This document shows positions 1 to 13,943 of a stretch of DNA of 64,000 bases, in pieces (position 1 is the first letter of the stretch; the number at the start of each line of letters is the position of its first letter). The DNA comes from Plumapathes pennacea (lineage: Eukaryota; Cnidaria; Anthozoa; Antipatharia; Myriopathidae), in assembly GCA_964036295.1 (NCBI GenBank), contig OZ038466.1:6901001-6965000 (forward strand). Reading direction: 5' to 3'. The translations under genes and the position numbers were made by a program. The notes beneath the pieces are model-generated. The model was given only the letters and a program-made list of their open reading frames with translations. It did no database searches and was not told the DNA's origin.

Positions 1-3000
1 CTGTAATTTCTCGCCACGCGCGCTCTAAAAGTTTACAAAAACTATGCAAACTTTGTCGGCATAGTCCCAGGAACGTTTCCTGAAAGTTTCATGCAATTCT
101 GAGATGGTCGAAAAATCTTGGAATTTTGACAAAATACTAAGGCTATAGCACAGGGTTTTTTGCCGATTTTGGCCAAAAATTGAAAACTCTTGAAACTTTC
201 AGGAAACTTTCCTTGGACTATAACAAGACTTTTTGCAATACATTTGCTTTATCTATCATCATCCGTTGCCGAGATCTCGCAGCTTAACTCGGAAGGTGTG
301 ATGAAGTAATTATTGTATGATTTGCTGTAATTTGCTGTAATTTCTCACCACGCGCGCGCTAAAAGTTTACAAAAACTATGCAACCTTTGTCGGCATAGTC
401 CCAAGAACGTTTCCTGAAAGTTTCATGCAATTCTGAGATGGTGGAAAAATCTTGGAATTTTGGCAAAATACTAAGGCTATAGCACAGGGTTTTTTTGCCG
501 ATTTTGGCCAAAAATTGAAAACTCTTCAAACTTTCAGGAAAACTTCCTTGAACTATAACAAGACTTTTTGCAATACATTTGCTTGATTTATCTTCATCCG
601 TTGCCGAGATATAGGAGCTTAACTCGAAAGGTGTGATAATATAATTAGTGCGTGATTTGCTGTAATTTGCTGTAATTTCTCACGGCGCGCGCGCTAAAAG
701 TTTACAAAAACTATGCAAACTTTGTCGGCATAGTCCTAGGAACGTTTCCTTAAAGTTTCATGCAATTCTGAGATGGTCGAAAAATCTTGGATTTTTGGCA
801 AAATACTAAGGCTATAGCACAGGGTTTTTTGCCGATTTTGGCCAAAAATTGAAAACTCTTGAAACTTTCAGGAAACCTTCCTTGGACTATAAAAGGACTT
901 TTTGCAATACATTTGCTTTATCTATCTTCATCCGTTGCCGAGATATAGCAGCTTAACTCGAAAGGTGTGATGAATCAATTAGTGCATGATTTGCTGTAAT
1001 TTGCTGTAATTTCTCACCACGCGTGCTAAAAGTTTAAAAAAACTATGCAAACTTTGTCGGCATAGTCCCAGGAACGTTTCCTGAAAGTTTCATGCAATTC
1101 TGAGATGGTCGAAAAATCTTGGAATTTTGGCAAAATACTAAGGCTATAGCACAAAGTTTTTTTGCCGATTTTGGCCAAAAATTGAAAACTCTTGAAACTT
1201 TCAGGAAACCTTCCTTGGACTATAACAAGACTTTTTGCAATACATTTGCAATACATTTGCAGATATAGCAGCTTAACTCGAAAGGTGTGATAAATTAATT
1301 AGTGCATGATTTGCTGTAATTTCTCACGACGCGCGCGCTAAAACTTTACAAAAACTATGCAAACTTTGTCGGCATAGTCCCAGGAACGTTCCCTGAAAGT
1401 TTCATGCAATTCTGAGATGGTCGAAAAATCTTGGAATTTTGACAAAATACTAAGGCTATAGCACAGGGTTTTTTGCCGATTTTGGCCAAAAATTGAAAAC
1501 TCTTGAAACTTTCAGGAAACCTTCCTTGGACTATAACAAGACTTTTTGCAATACATTTGCTTTATCTATCTTCATCCGTTGCCGAGATATAGCAGCTTAA
1601 CTCGAAAGGTGTGATAAATTAAACAGTGCATGATTTGCTGTAATTTCTCACGACGCGCGCTAAAAGTTTACAAAAACTATGCAAATTTTGTCGGCATAGT
1701 CCCAGGAACGTTTCCTGATAGTTTCTTGCAATTCTGAGATGGTCGAAAATTCTTGGAATTTTGACAAAATACTAAGGCTATAGTACAGGGTTTTTTTGCC
1801 GATTTTGGCCAAAAATTGAAAACTCTTGAAACTTTCAGGAAACCTTCCTTGGACTATAACAAGACTTTTTGCAATACATTTGCTTTATCTATCATCATCC
1901 GTTGCCGAGATATAGCAGCTTAACTCGGAAGGTGTGATGAATTAATTAGTACATGATTTCCTGTAATTTGCTGTAATTTCTCACCACGCGCGCGCTAAAA
2001 GTTTACAAAAACTATGCAACCTTTGTCGGCATAGTCCCAGGAACGTTTCCTAAAAGTTTCATGCAATTCTGAGATGGTCGAAAAATCTTGGAAATTTGGC
2101 AAAATACTAAGGCTATAGCACAGGGTTTTTTTGCCGATTTTGGCCAAAAATTGAAAACTCTTCAAACTTTCAGGAAAACTTCCTTGAACTATAACAAGAC
2201 TTTTTGCAATACATTTGCGTTATTTATCTTCATCCGTTGCCGAGATATAGCAGCTTAACTCGAAAGGTGTGATGAATCAATTAGTGCATGATTTGCTGTA
2301 GTTTGCTGTAATTTCTCACCACGCGTGCTAAAAGTTTAAAAAAACTATGCAAACTTTGTCGGCATAGTCCCAGGAACGTTTCCTGAAAGTTTCATGCAAT
2401 TCTGAGATGGTCGAAAAATCTTGGAATTTTGGCAAAATACTAAGGCTATAGCACAAAGTTTTTTTGCCGATTTTGGCCAAAAATTGAAAACTCTTGAAAC
2501 TTTCAGGAAACCTTCCTTGGACTATAACAAGACTTTTTGCAATACATTTGCAATACATTTGCAGATATAGCAGCTTAACTCGAAAGGTGTGAAAAATTAA
2601 TTAGTGCATGATTTGCTGTAATTTCTCACGACGCGCGCGCTAAAGGTTTACAAAAACTATGCAATCTTTGTCGGCATAGTCCCAGGAACGTTCCCTGAAA
2701 GTTTCATGCAATTCTGAGATGGTCGAAAAATCTTGGAATTTTGACAAAATACTAAGGCTATAGCACAGGGTTTTTCGCCGATTTTGGCCAAAAATTGAAA
2801 ACTCTTGAAACTTTCAGGAAACCTTCCTTGGACTATAACAAGACTTTTTGCAATACATTTGCTTTATCTATCTTCATCCGTTGCCGAGATATAGCAGCTT
2901 AACTCGAAAGGTGTGATAAATTAAACAGTGCATGATTTGCTGTAATTTCTCACGACGCGCGCTAAAAGTTTACAAAAACTATGCAAATTTTGTCGGCATA

Positions 3001-6000
3001 GTCCCAGGAACGTTTCCTGATAGTTTCTTGCAATTCTGAAATGGTCGAAAAATCTTGGAATTTTGACAAAATACTAAGGCTATAGTACAGGGTTTTTTTG
3101 CCGATTTTGGCCAAAAATTGAAAACTCTTGAAACTTTCAGGAAACCTTCCTTGGACTATAACAAGACTTTTTGCAATACATTTGCTTTATCTATCTTCAT
3201 CCGTTGCCGAGATATAGCAGCTTAACTCGAAAGGTGTGATAAATTAAACAGTGCATGATTTGCTGTAATTTCTCACGACGCGCGCTAAAAGTTTACAAAA
3301 ACTATGCAAATTTTGTCGGCATAGTCCCAGGAACGTTTCCTGATAGTTTCTTGCAATTCTGAGATGGTCGAAAATTCTTGGAATTTTGACAAAATACTAA
3401 GGCTATAGTACAGGGTTTTTTTGCCGATTTTGGCCAAAAATTGAAAACTCTTGAAACTTTCAGGAAACCTTCCTTGGACTATAACAAGACTTTTTGCAAT
3501 ACATTTGCTTTATCTATCATCATCCGTTGCCGAGATATAGCAGCTTAACTCGGAAGGTGTGATGAATTAATTAGTACATGATTTCCTGTAATTTGCTGTA
3601 ATTTCTCACCACGCGCGCGCTAAAAGTTTACAAAAACTATGCAACCTTTGTCGGCATAGTCCCAGGAACGTTTCCTAAAAGTTTCATGCAATTCTGAGAT
3701 GGTCGAAAAATCTTGGAAATTTGGCAAAATACTAAGGCTATAGCACAGGGTTTTTTTGCCGATTTTGGCCAAAAATTGAAAACTCTTCAAACTTTCAGGA
3801 AAACTTCCTTGAACTATAACAAGACTTTTTGCAATACATTTGCGTTATTTATCTTCATCCGTTGCCGAGATATAGCAGCTTAACTCGAAAGGTGTGATGA
3901 ATCAATTAGTGCATGATTTGCTGTAATTTGCTGTAATTTCTCACCACGCGTGCTAAAAGTTTAAAAAAACTATGCAAACTTTGTCGGCATAGTCCCAGGA
4001 ACGTTTCCTGAAAGTTTCATGCAATTCTGAGATGGTCGAAAAATCTTGGAATTTTGGCAAAATACTAAGGCTATAGCACAAAGTTTTTTTGCCGATTTTG
4101 GCCAAAAATTGAAAACTCTTGAAACTTTCAGGAAACCTTCCTTGGACTATAACAAGACTTTTTGCAATACATTTGCAATACATTTGCAGATATAGCAGCT
4201 TAACTCGAAAGGTGTGATAAATTAATTAGTGCATGATTTGCTGTAATTTCTCACGACGCGCGCGCTAAAGGTTAACAAAAACTATGCAATCTTTGTCGGC
4301 ATAGTCCCAGGAACGTTCCCTGAAAGTTTCATGCAATTCTGAGATGGTCGAAAAATCTTGGAATTTTGACAAAATACTAAGGCTATAGCACAGGGTTTTT
4401 CGCCGATTTTGGCCAAAAATTGAAAACTCTTGAAACTTTCAGGAAACCTTCCTTGGACTATAACAAGACTTTTTGCAATACATTTGCTTTATCTATCTTC
4501 ATCCGTTGCCGAGATATAGCAGCTTAACTCGAAAGGTGTGATAAATTAAACAGTGCATGATTTGCTGTAATTTCTCACGACGCGCGCTAAAAGTTTACAA
4601 AAACTATGCAAATTTTGTCGGCATAGTCCCAGGAACGTTTCCTGATAGTTTCTTGCAATTCTGAAATGGTCGAAAAATCTTGGAATTTTGACAAAATACT
4701 AAGGCTATAGTACAGGGTTTTTTTGCCGATTTTGGCCAAAAATTGAAAACTCTTGAAACTTTCAGGAAACCTTCCTTGGACTATAACAAGACTTTTTGCA
4801 ATACATTTGCTTTATCTATCATCATCCGTTGCCGAGATATAGCAGCTTAACTCGGAAGGTGTGATGAATTAATTAGTGCATGATTTGCTGTAATTTGCTG
4901 TAATTTCTCACCACGCGCGCGCTAAAAGTTTACAAAAACTATGCAACCTTTGTCGGCATAGTCCCAGGAACGTTTCCTAAAAGTTTCATGCAATTCTGAG
5001 ATGGTCGAAAAATCTTGGAATTTTGGCAAAATACTAAGGCTATAGCACAGGGTTTTTTTGCCGATTTTGGCCAAAAATTGAAAACTCTTCAAACTTTCAG
5101 GAAAACTTCCTTGAACTATAACAAGACTTTTTGCAATACATTTGCGTTATTTATCTTCATCCGTTGCCGAGATATAGCAGCTTAACTCGAAAGGTGTGAT
5201 AAATTAAATAGTGCGTGATTTGCTGTAATTTGCTGTAATTTCTCACGGCGCGCGCGCTAAAAGTTTACAAAAACTATGCAAACTTTGTCGGCATAGTCCC
5301 AGGAACGTTTCCTGAAAGTTTCATGCAATTCTGAGATGGTCGAAAAATCTTGGAATTTTGGCAAAATACTAAGGCTATAGCACAGGGTTTTTTGCCGATT
5401 TTGGCCAAAAATTGAAAACTCTTCAAACTTTCAGGAAACCTTTTTTGGAGTATAACAAGACTTTTTGCAATACATTTGCTTTATCTATCTTCATCCGTTG
5501 CCGAGATATAGCAGCTTAACTCGAAAGGTGTGATGAATTAATTAGTGCGTGATTTGCTGTAAATTGCTGTAATTTCTCACCACGCGCGCTCTAAACGTTT
5601 ACAAAAACTATGCAAACTTTGTCGGCATAGTCCCAGGAACGTTTCCTGAAAGTTTCATGCAATTCTGAGATGGTCGAAAAATCTTGGAATTTTGACTAAA
5701 TACTAAGGCTATAGAACAGGGTTTTTTGCCGATTTTCGCCAAAAATTGAAAACTCTTGAAACTTTCAGGAAACCTTTTTTGGACTATAACAAGACTTTTT
5801 GCAATACATTTGCTTTATCTATCATCATCCGATGCCGAGATTTCGCAGCTTAACTCGGAAGGTGTGATGAATTAATTAGTGCATGATTTGCTGTAATTTG
5901 CTGTAATTTCTAACCACGCGCGCGCTAAAAGTTTACAAAAACTATGCAAACTTTGTCGGCATAGTCCCAGGAACGTTTCCTGAAAGTTTCATGCAATTCT

Positions 6001-9000
6001 GAGATGGTCGAAAAATCTTGGAATTTTGGCAAAATACTAAGGCTATAGCACAGGGTTTTTTGCCGATTTTGGCCAAAAATTGAAAACTCTTTAAACTTTC
6101 AGGAAACCTTCCTTGGACTATAACAAGACTTTTTGCAATACATTTGCTTTATCTATCTTCATCCGTTGCCGAGATATAGCAGCTTAACTCGAAAGGTGTG
6201 ATGAATTAATTAGTGCGTGATTTGCTGTAATTTGCTGTAATTTCTCACCACGCGCGCTCTAAAAGTTTACAAAAACTATGCAAACTTTGTCGGCATAGTC
6301 CCAGGAACGTTTCCTGAAAGTTTCATGCAATTCTAAGATGGTCGAAAAATCTTGGAATTTTGACTAAATACTAAGGCTAAAGCACAGGGTTTTTTTGCCG
6401 ATTTTGGCCAAAAATTGAAAACTCTTGAAACTTTCAGGAAACCTTTTTTGGACTATAACAAGACTTTTTGCAATACATTTGCTTTATCTATCATCATCCG
6501 ATGCCGAGATCTCGCAGCTTAACTCGGAAGGTGTGATGAATTAATTAGTGCATGATTTGCTGTAATTTGCTGTAATTTCTAACCACGCGCGCGCTAAAAG
6601 TTTACAAAAACTATGCAAACTTTGTCGGCATAGTCCCAGGAACGTTTCCTGAAAGTTTCATGCAATTCTGAGATGGTCGAAAAATCTTGGAATTTTGGAA
6701 AAATACTAAAGCTATAGCACAGGGTTTTTTGCCGATTTTGGCCAAAAATTGAAAACTCTTGAAACTTTCAGGAAACCTTCCTTGGACTATAACAAGACTT
6801 TTTGCAATACATTTGCTTTATCTATCTTCATCCGTTGCCGAGATATAGCAGCTTAACTCGAAAGGTGTGATGAATTAATTAGTGCGTGATTTGCTGTAAT
6901 TTGCTGTAATTTCTCACCACGCGCGCTCTAAAAGTTTACAAAAACTATGCAAACTTTGTCGGCATAGTCCCAGGAACGTTTCCTGAAAGTTTCATGCAAT
7001 TCTGAGATGGTCGAAAAATCTTGGAATTTTGGCAAAATACTAAGGCTATAGCACAGGGTTTTTTGCCGATTTTGGCCAAAAATTGAAAACTCTTTAAACT
7101 TTCAGGAAACCTTCCTTGGACTATAACAAGACTTTTTGCAATACATTTGCTTTATCTATCTTCATCCGTTGCCGAGATATAGCAGCTTAACTCGAAAGGT
7201 GTGATGAATTAATTACTGCATGATTTGCTTTAAATTGCTGTAATTTCTCACGACGCGTGCTAAAAGTTTACAAAAACTATGCAAACTTTGTCGGCATAGT
7301 CCCAGGAACGTTTCCTGAAAGTTTCATGCATTTCTGAGATGGTCGAAAAATCTTGGAATTTTGGCAAAATACTAAGGCTATAGCACAGGGTTTTTTGCCG
7401 ATTTTGACCAAAATTTGAAAACTCTTCAAACTTTCAGGAAACCTTCCTTGGACTATAACAAGACTTTTTGCAATACATTTGCTTTATCTATCTTCATCCG
7501 TTGCCGAGATATAACAGCTTAACTCGAAAGGTGTGATAAATTATTTAGTGCATGATTTGCTGTAATTTCTCACGACGCGCGCGCTAGAAGTTTACAAAAA
7601 CTATGCAAACTTTGTCGGCATAGTCCCAGGAACGTTTCCTGAAAGTTTCATGCAATTCTGAGATGGTCGAAAAATCTTGGAATTTTGACAAAATACTAAG
7701 GCTATTGCACAGGGTTTTTTGCCGATTTTGGCCAAAAATTGAAAACTCTTGAAACTTACAGGAAACCTTCCTTTGACTATAACAAGACTTTTTGCAATAC
7801 ATTTGTTTTATCTATCATCATCCGTTGCCGAGATCTCGCAGCTTAACTCGGAAGGTGTGATGAAGTAATTAGTGCATGATTTGCTGTAATTTGCTGTAAT
7901 TTCTCACCACGCGGGCGCTAAAAGTTTACAAAACCTATGCAACCTTTGTCGGCATAGTCTCAGGAACGTTTCCTGAAAATTTCATGCAATTCTCACTTGG
8001 TCGAAAAATCTTGGAATTTTGGTAAAATACTAAGGCTATAGCACAGGGTTTTTTTGCCGATTTTGGCCAAAATTTGAAAACTCTTGAAACTTTCAGGAAA
8101 CCTTCCTTGGACTATAACAAGACTTTTTTCAATACATTTGCTTTATCTATCTTCATCCGTTGCCGAGATATAGCAGCTTAACTCGAAAGGTGTGATAAAT
8201 TAATTATTGCGTGATTTGCTGTAATTTGCTGTAATTTCTCACGACGCGCGCGCTAAAAGTTTACAAAAACTATGCAACCTTTGTCGGCATAGTCCCAGGA
8301 ACGTTTCCTGAAAGTTTCATGCAATTCTGAGATGGTCGAAAAATCTTGGAATTTTGACAAAATACTAAGGCTATAGCACAGGGTTTTTTGCCGATTTTGG
8401 CCAAAATTTGAAAACTCTTGAAACTTTCAGGAAACCTTCCTTGGACTATAAAAAGACTTTTTGGAATACATTTGCTTTATCTATCTTCATCCGTTGCCGA
8501 GATATAACAGCTTAACTCGAAAGGTGTGATGAATTAATTGGTGCTTGATTTGCTGTAATTTGCTGTAATTTCTCACCACGCGCGCTCTAAAAGTTTACAA
8601 AAATTATGCAAACTTTGTCGGCATAGTCCCAGGAACGTTTCCTGAAAGTTTCATGCAATTCTGAGATGGTCGAAAAATCTTGGAATTTTGAGAAAATACT
8701 AAGGCTATAGCACAGGGTTTTTTGCCGATTTTGGCCAAAAATTGAAAACTCTTGAAACTTTTAGGAAAACTTCCTTGAACTATAACAAGACTTTTTGCAA
8801 TAAATTTGCTTTATCTATCTTCATCCGTTGCCGAGATATAGCAGCTTAACTCAAAAGGTGTGATAAATTAATTAGTGCGTGACTTCCTTTAATTTGCTGT
8901 AATTTCTCACCACGCGCGCTAAAAGTTTACAAAAACTATGCAAATTTTGTCGGCATAGTCCCAGGAACGTTTCCTGAAAGTTTCATGCAATTCTGAGATG

Positions 9001-12000
9001 GTCGAAAAATCTTGGAATTTTTGCAAAATACTAAGGCTTTAGCACAAGGTTTTTTGCCGATTTTGGCCAAAATTTGAAAACTCTTGAAACTTTTTGGAAA
9101 CCTTCCTTGGACTATAACAAGACTTTTTGCAATACATTTGCTTTATCTATCTTCATCCGTTGCCGAGATATAGAAACTTAACTCGAAAGGTGTGATGAAT
9201 TAATTAGTGCATGATTTGCTGTATATTCTCACGACGCGCGCGCTAAAAGTTTACAAAAACTATGGAAACTTTGTCGGCATAGTCCCAGGAACGTTTCCTG
9301 AAAGTTTCATGCAATTCTGAGATGGTGGAAAAATCTTGGAATTTTGACAAATTACTAAGGCTATAGCACAGGGTTTTTTGCCGATTTTGGCCAAAATTTG
9401 AAAACTCTTGAAACTTACAGGAAACCTTCCTTGGACTATAACAAGACTTTTTGCAATACATTTGCTTTATCTATCATCATCCGTTGCCGAGATATAGAAG
9501 CTTAACTCGAAAGGTGTGATGAATTAATTAGTGCATGATTTGCTATAATTTGCTGTAATTTCTCACGACGCGGGCGCTAAAAGTTTACAAAAACTTTGCA
9601 AATTTTGTCGGCATAGTCCCAGGAACGTTTCCTGAAAGTTTCATGCAATTCTGAGATGGTCGAAAAATCTTGGAATTTTGACAAAATGCTAAGGCTATAG
9701 CACAGGGTTTTTTGCCGATTTTGGCCAAAAATTGAAAACTCTTCAAACTTTCAGGAAAACTTCCTAGAACTATAACAAGACTTTTTGCAATAAATTTGCT
9801 TTATCTATCTTCATCCGTTGCCGAGATATAGCAGCTTAACTCGAAAGGTGTGATAAATTATTTAGTGCGTGATTTGCTGTAATTTGCTGTAATTTCTCAC
9901 GACGCGCGCTAAAAGTTTTCAAAAACTATGCAAACTTTGTCGGCATAGTCCCGGGAACGTTTCCTGAAAGTTTCATTCAATTCTGAGATGGTCGAAAAAT
10001 CTTGGAATTTTTGCAAAATACTAAGACTATAGCACAGGGTTTTTTTGCCGATTTTGGCCAAAAATTGAAAACTCTTCAAACTTTCAGAAAAACTTCCTTG
10101 AACTATAACAAGACTTTTTGCAACACATTTGCTTTATTTATCTTCATCCGTTGCCGAGATATAGAAGCTTAACTCGAAAAGTGTGATAAATTACTTAGTG
10201 CGTGATTTGCTGTAATTCGCTCTAATTTCTCACGGCGCGCTCGCTAAAAGTTTACAAAAAATATGCAACCTTTGTCGGCATAGTCCCAGGAACGTTTCCT
10301 GAAAGTTTCATGCAATTCTGAGATGGTCGAAAAATCTTGGAATTTTGACAAAATACTAAGGCTATAGCACAGGGTTTTTTGCCGATTTTGGCCAAAATTT
10401 GAAAACTCTTGAAACTTTCAAGAAACCTTCCTTGGACTATAACAAGACTTTTTGCAATACATTTGCTTTATCTATCATCATCCGTTGCCGAGGTATAGAA
10501 GCTTAACTCGAAAGGTGTGATGAATTAATTAGTGCATGATTTGCAGTAATTTGCTGTAATTTCTCACCACGCGCGCGCTAAAAGTTTACAAAAACTATGC
10601 AAACTTTGTCGGCATAGTCCCAGGAACGTTTCCTGAAAGTTTCATGCAATTCTGAGATGGTCGAAAAATCTTGGAATTTTGACAAAATACTAAGGCTATA
10701 GCACAGGGTTTTTTTGCCGATTTTGGCCAAAAATTGAAAACTCTTGAAACTTTCAGGAAACCTTCCTTGGACTATAACAAGACTTTTTGCAATACATTTG
10801 CTTTATCTATCATCATCCGTTGCCGAGATATAGAAGCTTAACTCGAAAGGTGTGATGAATTAATTAGTGCATGATTTGCTATAATTTGCTGTAATTTCTC
10901 ACGACGCGCGCGCTAAAAGTTTACAAAAACTATGCAAATTTTGTCGGCATAGTCCCAGGAACGTTTCCTGAAAGTTTCATGCAAATCTGAGATGGTCGAA
11001 AAATCTTGGAATTTTGACAAAATGCTAAGGCTATAGCACAGGGTTTTTTGCCGATTTTGGCCAAAAATTGAAAACTCTTCAAACTTTCAGGAAAACTTCC
11101 TTGAACTATAACAAGACTTTTTGCAATAAATTTGCTTTATCTATCTTCATCCGTTGCCGAGATATAGCAGCTTAACTCGAAAGGTGTGATAAATTAATTA
11201 GTGCGTGATTTGCTGTAATTTAATGTATTTTCTCACGACGCGCGTTAAAAGTTTTCAAAAACTATGCAAACTTTGTCGGCATAGTCCCAGGAACGTTTCC
11301 TGAAAGTTTCATGCAATTCTGAGATGGTCGAAAAATCTTGGAATTTTTGCAAAATACTAAGGCTATAGCACAGGGTTTTTTGCCGATTTTGGCCAAAAAT
11401 TGAAAACTCTTCAAACTTTCAGAAAAACTTCCTTGAACTATAACAAGACTTTTTGCAACACATTTGCTTTATTTATCTTCATCCGTTCCCGAGATATAGA
11501 AGCTTAACTCGAAAAGTGTGATAAATTACTTAGTGCGTGATTTGCTGTAATTTGCTGTAATTTCTCACGGCGCGCTCGCTAAAAGTTTACAAAAATTATG
11601 CAACCTTTGTCGGCATAGTCCCAGGAACGTTTCCTGAAAGTTTCATGCAATTCTGAGATGGTGGAAAAATCTTGGAATTTTGACAAATTACTAAGGCTCT
11701 AGCACAGGGTTTTTTGCCGATTTTGGCCAAAAATTGAAAACTCTTCAAACTTTCAGGAAACCTTCCTTGGACTATAACAAGACTTTTTGCAATACATTTG
11801 CTTTATCTATCATCATCCGTTGCCGAGATATAGAAGCTTAACTCGAAAGGTGTGATGAATTAATTAGTGCATGATTTGCTTTTATTTGCTGTAATTTCTC
11901 ACCACGCGCGCGCTAAAAGTTTACAAAAACTATGCAACCTTTGTCGGCATAGTCCCAAGAACGTTTCCTGAAAGTTTCATGCAATTCTGAGATGGTCGAA

Positions 12001-12720
12001 AAATCTTGGAATTTTGACAAAATACTAAGGCTATAGCACAGGGTTTTTTTGCCGATTTTGGCCAAAAGTTGAAAACTCTTCAAACTTTCAGGAAACCTTC
12101 CTTGGACTATAACAAGACTTTTTGCAATACATTTGCTTGATTTATCTTCATCCGTTGCCGAGATATAGCAGCTTAACTCGAAAGGTGTGATGAATTAATT
12201 AGTGCATGATTTGCTGTAATTTGCTGTAATTTCTCACGACGCGCGCGCTAAAAGTTTACAAAAACTCTTCAAACTTTGTCGGCATAGTCCCAGGAACGTT
12301 TCCTGAAAGTTTCATGCAATTCTGAGATGGTCGAAAAATCTTGGAATTTTGACAAAATACTAAGGCTATAGCATAGGGTTTTTTGCCGATTTTGGCCAAA
12401 ATTTGAAAACTCTTGAAACTTTCAGGAAACCTTCCTTGGACTATAACAAGACTTTTTGCAATACATTTGCTTTATCTATCATCATCCGTTGACGAGATAT
12501 CGCAGCTTAACTCGAAAGGTGTGATGAATTAATTAGTGCATGATTTGCTGTAATTTGCTGTAATTTCTCACGACGCGCGTGCTAAAAGTTTACAAAAAGT
12601 ATGCAAACTCCGTCGGCATAGTCCCAGGAAAGTTTCCTAAAAAGTTTCATGCGATTCTGAGATGGTCGAAAAATGACCGGATTTTGACAAAATACTAAGG
12701 CTATAGCACAGGGTTTTTTT
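1..12720. repeat. Satellite array, ~325 bp unit, ~38-39 copies
   Basis: The array is continuous from the window edge to about 12720 and probably extends off the left side. Each unit runs through the landmarks gctgtaatttctcac, cgcgcgctaaaag, aactttgtcggcatagtccc, gcaattctgagatgg, gccgattttggcc and gcagcttaactcgaaagg. Measured spacing between successive gaacgtttcc landmarks is 334, 335, 332, 312, 322 and 335 bp. Length varies through duplication of the tttgctgtaa stretch and, in some copies, loss of about 25 bp around tatcttcatccg. Identity between units is high. Within each unit an arm at atagtcccaggaacgtttcc is matched in reverse complement about 100 bp later by a stretch ending ccttccttggactat. 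No coding capacity is credible: the short ORFs are by-products of the repeat. Confidence 0.98.
1026..4560. repeat. Higher-order repeat block within the satellite
   Basis: A recognisable unit variant that duplicates the word caatacatttg and lacks the tatcttcatccgttgccg segment occurs at about 1026-1256, 2328-2558 and 3953-4183. The copies are 1302 and 1625 bp apart, which is four and five monomers. A second marker, taaattaaacagtgcatg, recurs near 1613, 2915, 3237 and 4540, with spacings 1302, 322 and 1303. This fits duplication of a four-monomer block, with one extra monomer duplicated between the copies. The local homogeneity implies recent unequal exchange or amplification. Confidence 0.85.
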
Positions 12721-13943
12721 GTCAAAAGTAACGCCGCGAGCTCACTCGCAACGGCAGTCTAGTTAGTGATGGACATCCCATACTCGTTGACTATGTAAAT
12801 TATATTTCTATAATTTGGCTGTGTACGTTATACTTTTGTCACATATTTATTTTAAATACATATTATTTATTATCTCTAATATTATTAATTCTGTTATATT
12901 GTATTGTATGTGGCCCGTTTGGCCTCACTTATTTAAATTACCTGTTCAGTCAAATTACTATTACCACTACTACTATTGTATATATAACATGCAGGATTTG
13001 CAATAGATTAGAGTGATGAGTGTCAAACGACGTCAACTCACCCACGTTTGCTCATTTCTGCAAATCTTGATACAGTATGATGGATTTGCGACAATACTGT
13101 TTCGCTGTTAGCAAGGTCGTCCTCTTTGTTTCAGCCACTGCCGACAGCGTGACACTTTTACCCAAGTATCTTTCGACTCCCTGGTCATAATTGTTGTATA
13201 AAAAAGCAGATTTTCGGCAATCTTGACGCCGATAACACCTGAGCCGGGCCGCCATTTTGTCGAGAGAGCCACAATCTCGTCCCCAGGGCCATCCGCGTAA
13301 TGGCCCTGGGGACGAGGTTGGGAATGTTTTAGAAAAGTGGCTTGTGGAACCTCCCGAAAGCGACCACCCTTCGTTTGTCTTTAAAGCATAGATTGGACAC
13401 GTGTAACGTTCGTTGCGTTGGGGATACAAGATAAGTGGCCAAAGCTGTTATTCTGAATATTCTTTTATTATACGTTATAACAGGGGAATGTAATTGAAAT
13501 AGCAATAATTACAAGTAATCACACCGACTGGGCCGGGCGATGCCTGGTGTCGAACCAAAGTGGTCACGTGCATTGATTCTCGTGGGCATGGAAGAAATTA
13601 TCTTATAGGGCGAAAAAGCAGACTGATAGTACGAGGTATATTATAGGACGAATACATATCCAAGTAAATACGACTCGAAAAATCCGCTAGCCCGACGCCC
13701 GGGTCTAGAAAAATGTGTTAAACAATGGTACAATTCCGTGAATCCGGGCTTCACCACCAGGCAGAAGAAAATGTCTAGAGCCCTGGCATGTTTTTTTGTT
13801 GTTGTTCTCTCTTTGAGTGTCTTTATGAGAGTTGGTATGAACAAAGGTTCCAGAAAACACAGTGGAACAAAGATTCCATTTTCACATAAAGCGACTGGGT
13901 GATCGCAATAAAGTTTCCTGTACAAATTACACTCTGACTAATC
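12721..13943. other. Array edge and desaturase 3' flank, no gene seen
   Basis: The satellite breaks off abruptly at gtcaaaagtaacgcc near 12721. The following DNA is AT-rich with no supported gene. Nearer the desaturase it is presumably that gene's 3' UTR and flank. A minus-strand AATAAA (tttatt on the plus strand at 13464-13469) is a possible but distant poly(A) signal, about 475 bases past the stop. Confidence 0.5.
13276..13316. repeat. Perfect 16 bp inverted repeat, 9-base loop
   Basis: The arm ctcgtccccagggcca (13276-13291) is followed after nine bases by its exact reverse complement tggccctggggacgag (13301-13316). The core resembles the inverted repeat at 24886-24937 and the looser pair near 59802-59852, so it is probably a short dispersed foldback element and not a regulator of a neighbouring gene. 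Confidence 0.8.

Noticed and set aside
1026..9461. 72-76 codon ORFs repeated on the minus strand of the satellite
   Set aside because: They are open only in some monomers, follow the repeat unit exactly, and show no domain. Identity between copies reflects satellite homogeneity, not selection on protein.
13052..13925. Two minus-strand ORFs of 125 and 94 codons
   Set aside because: They lie in the desaturase 3' flank, have no domain, and one spans the 13276-13316 inverted repeat.
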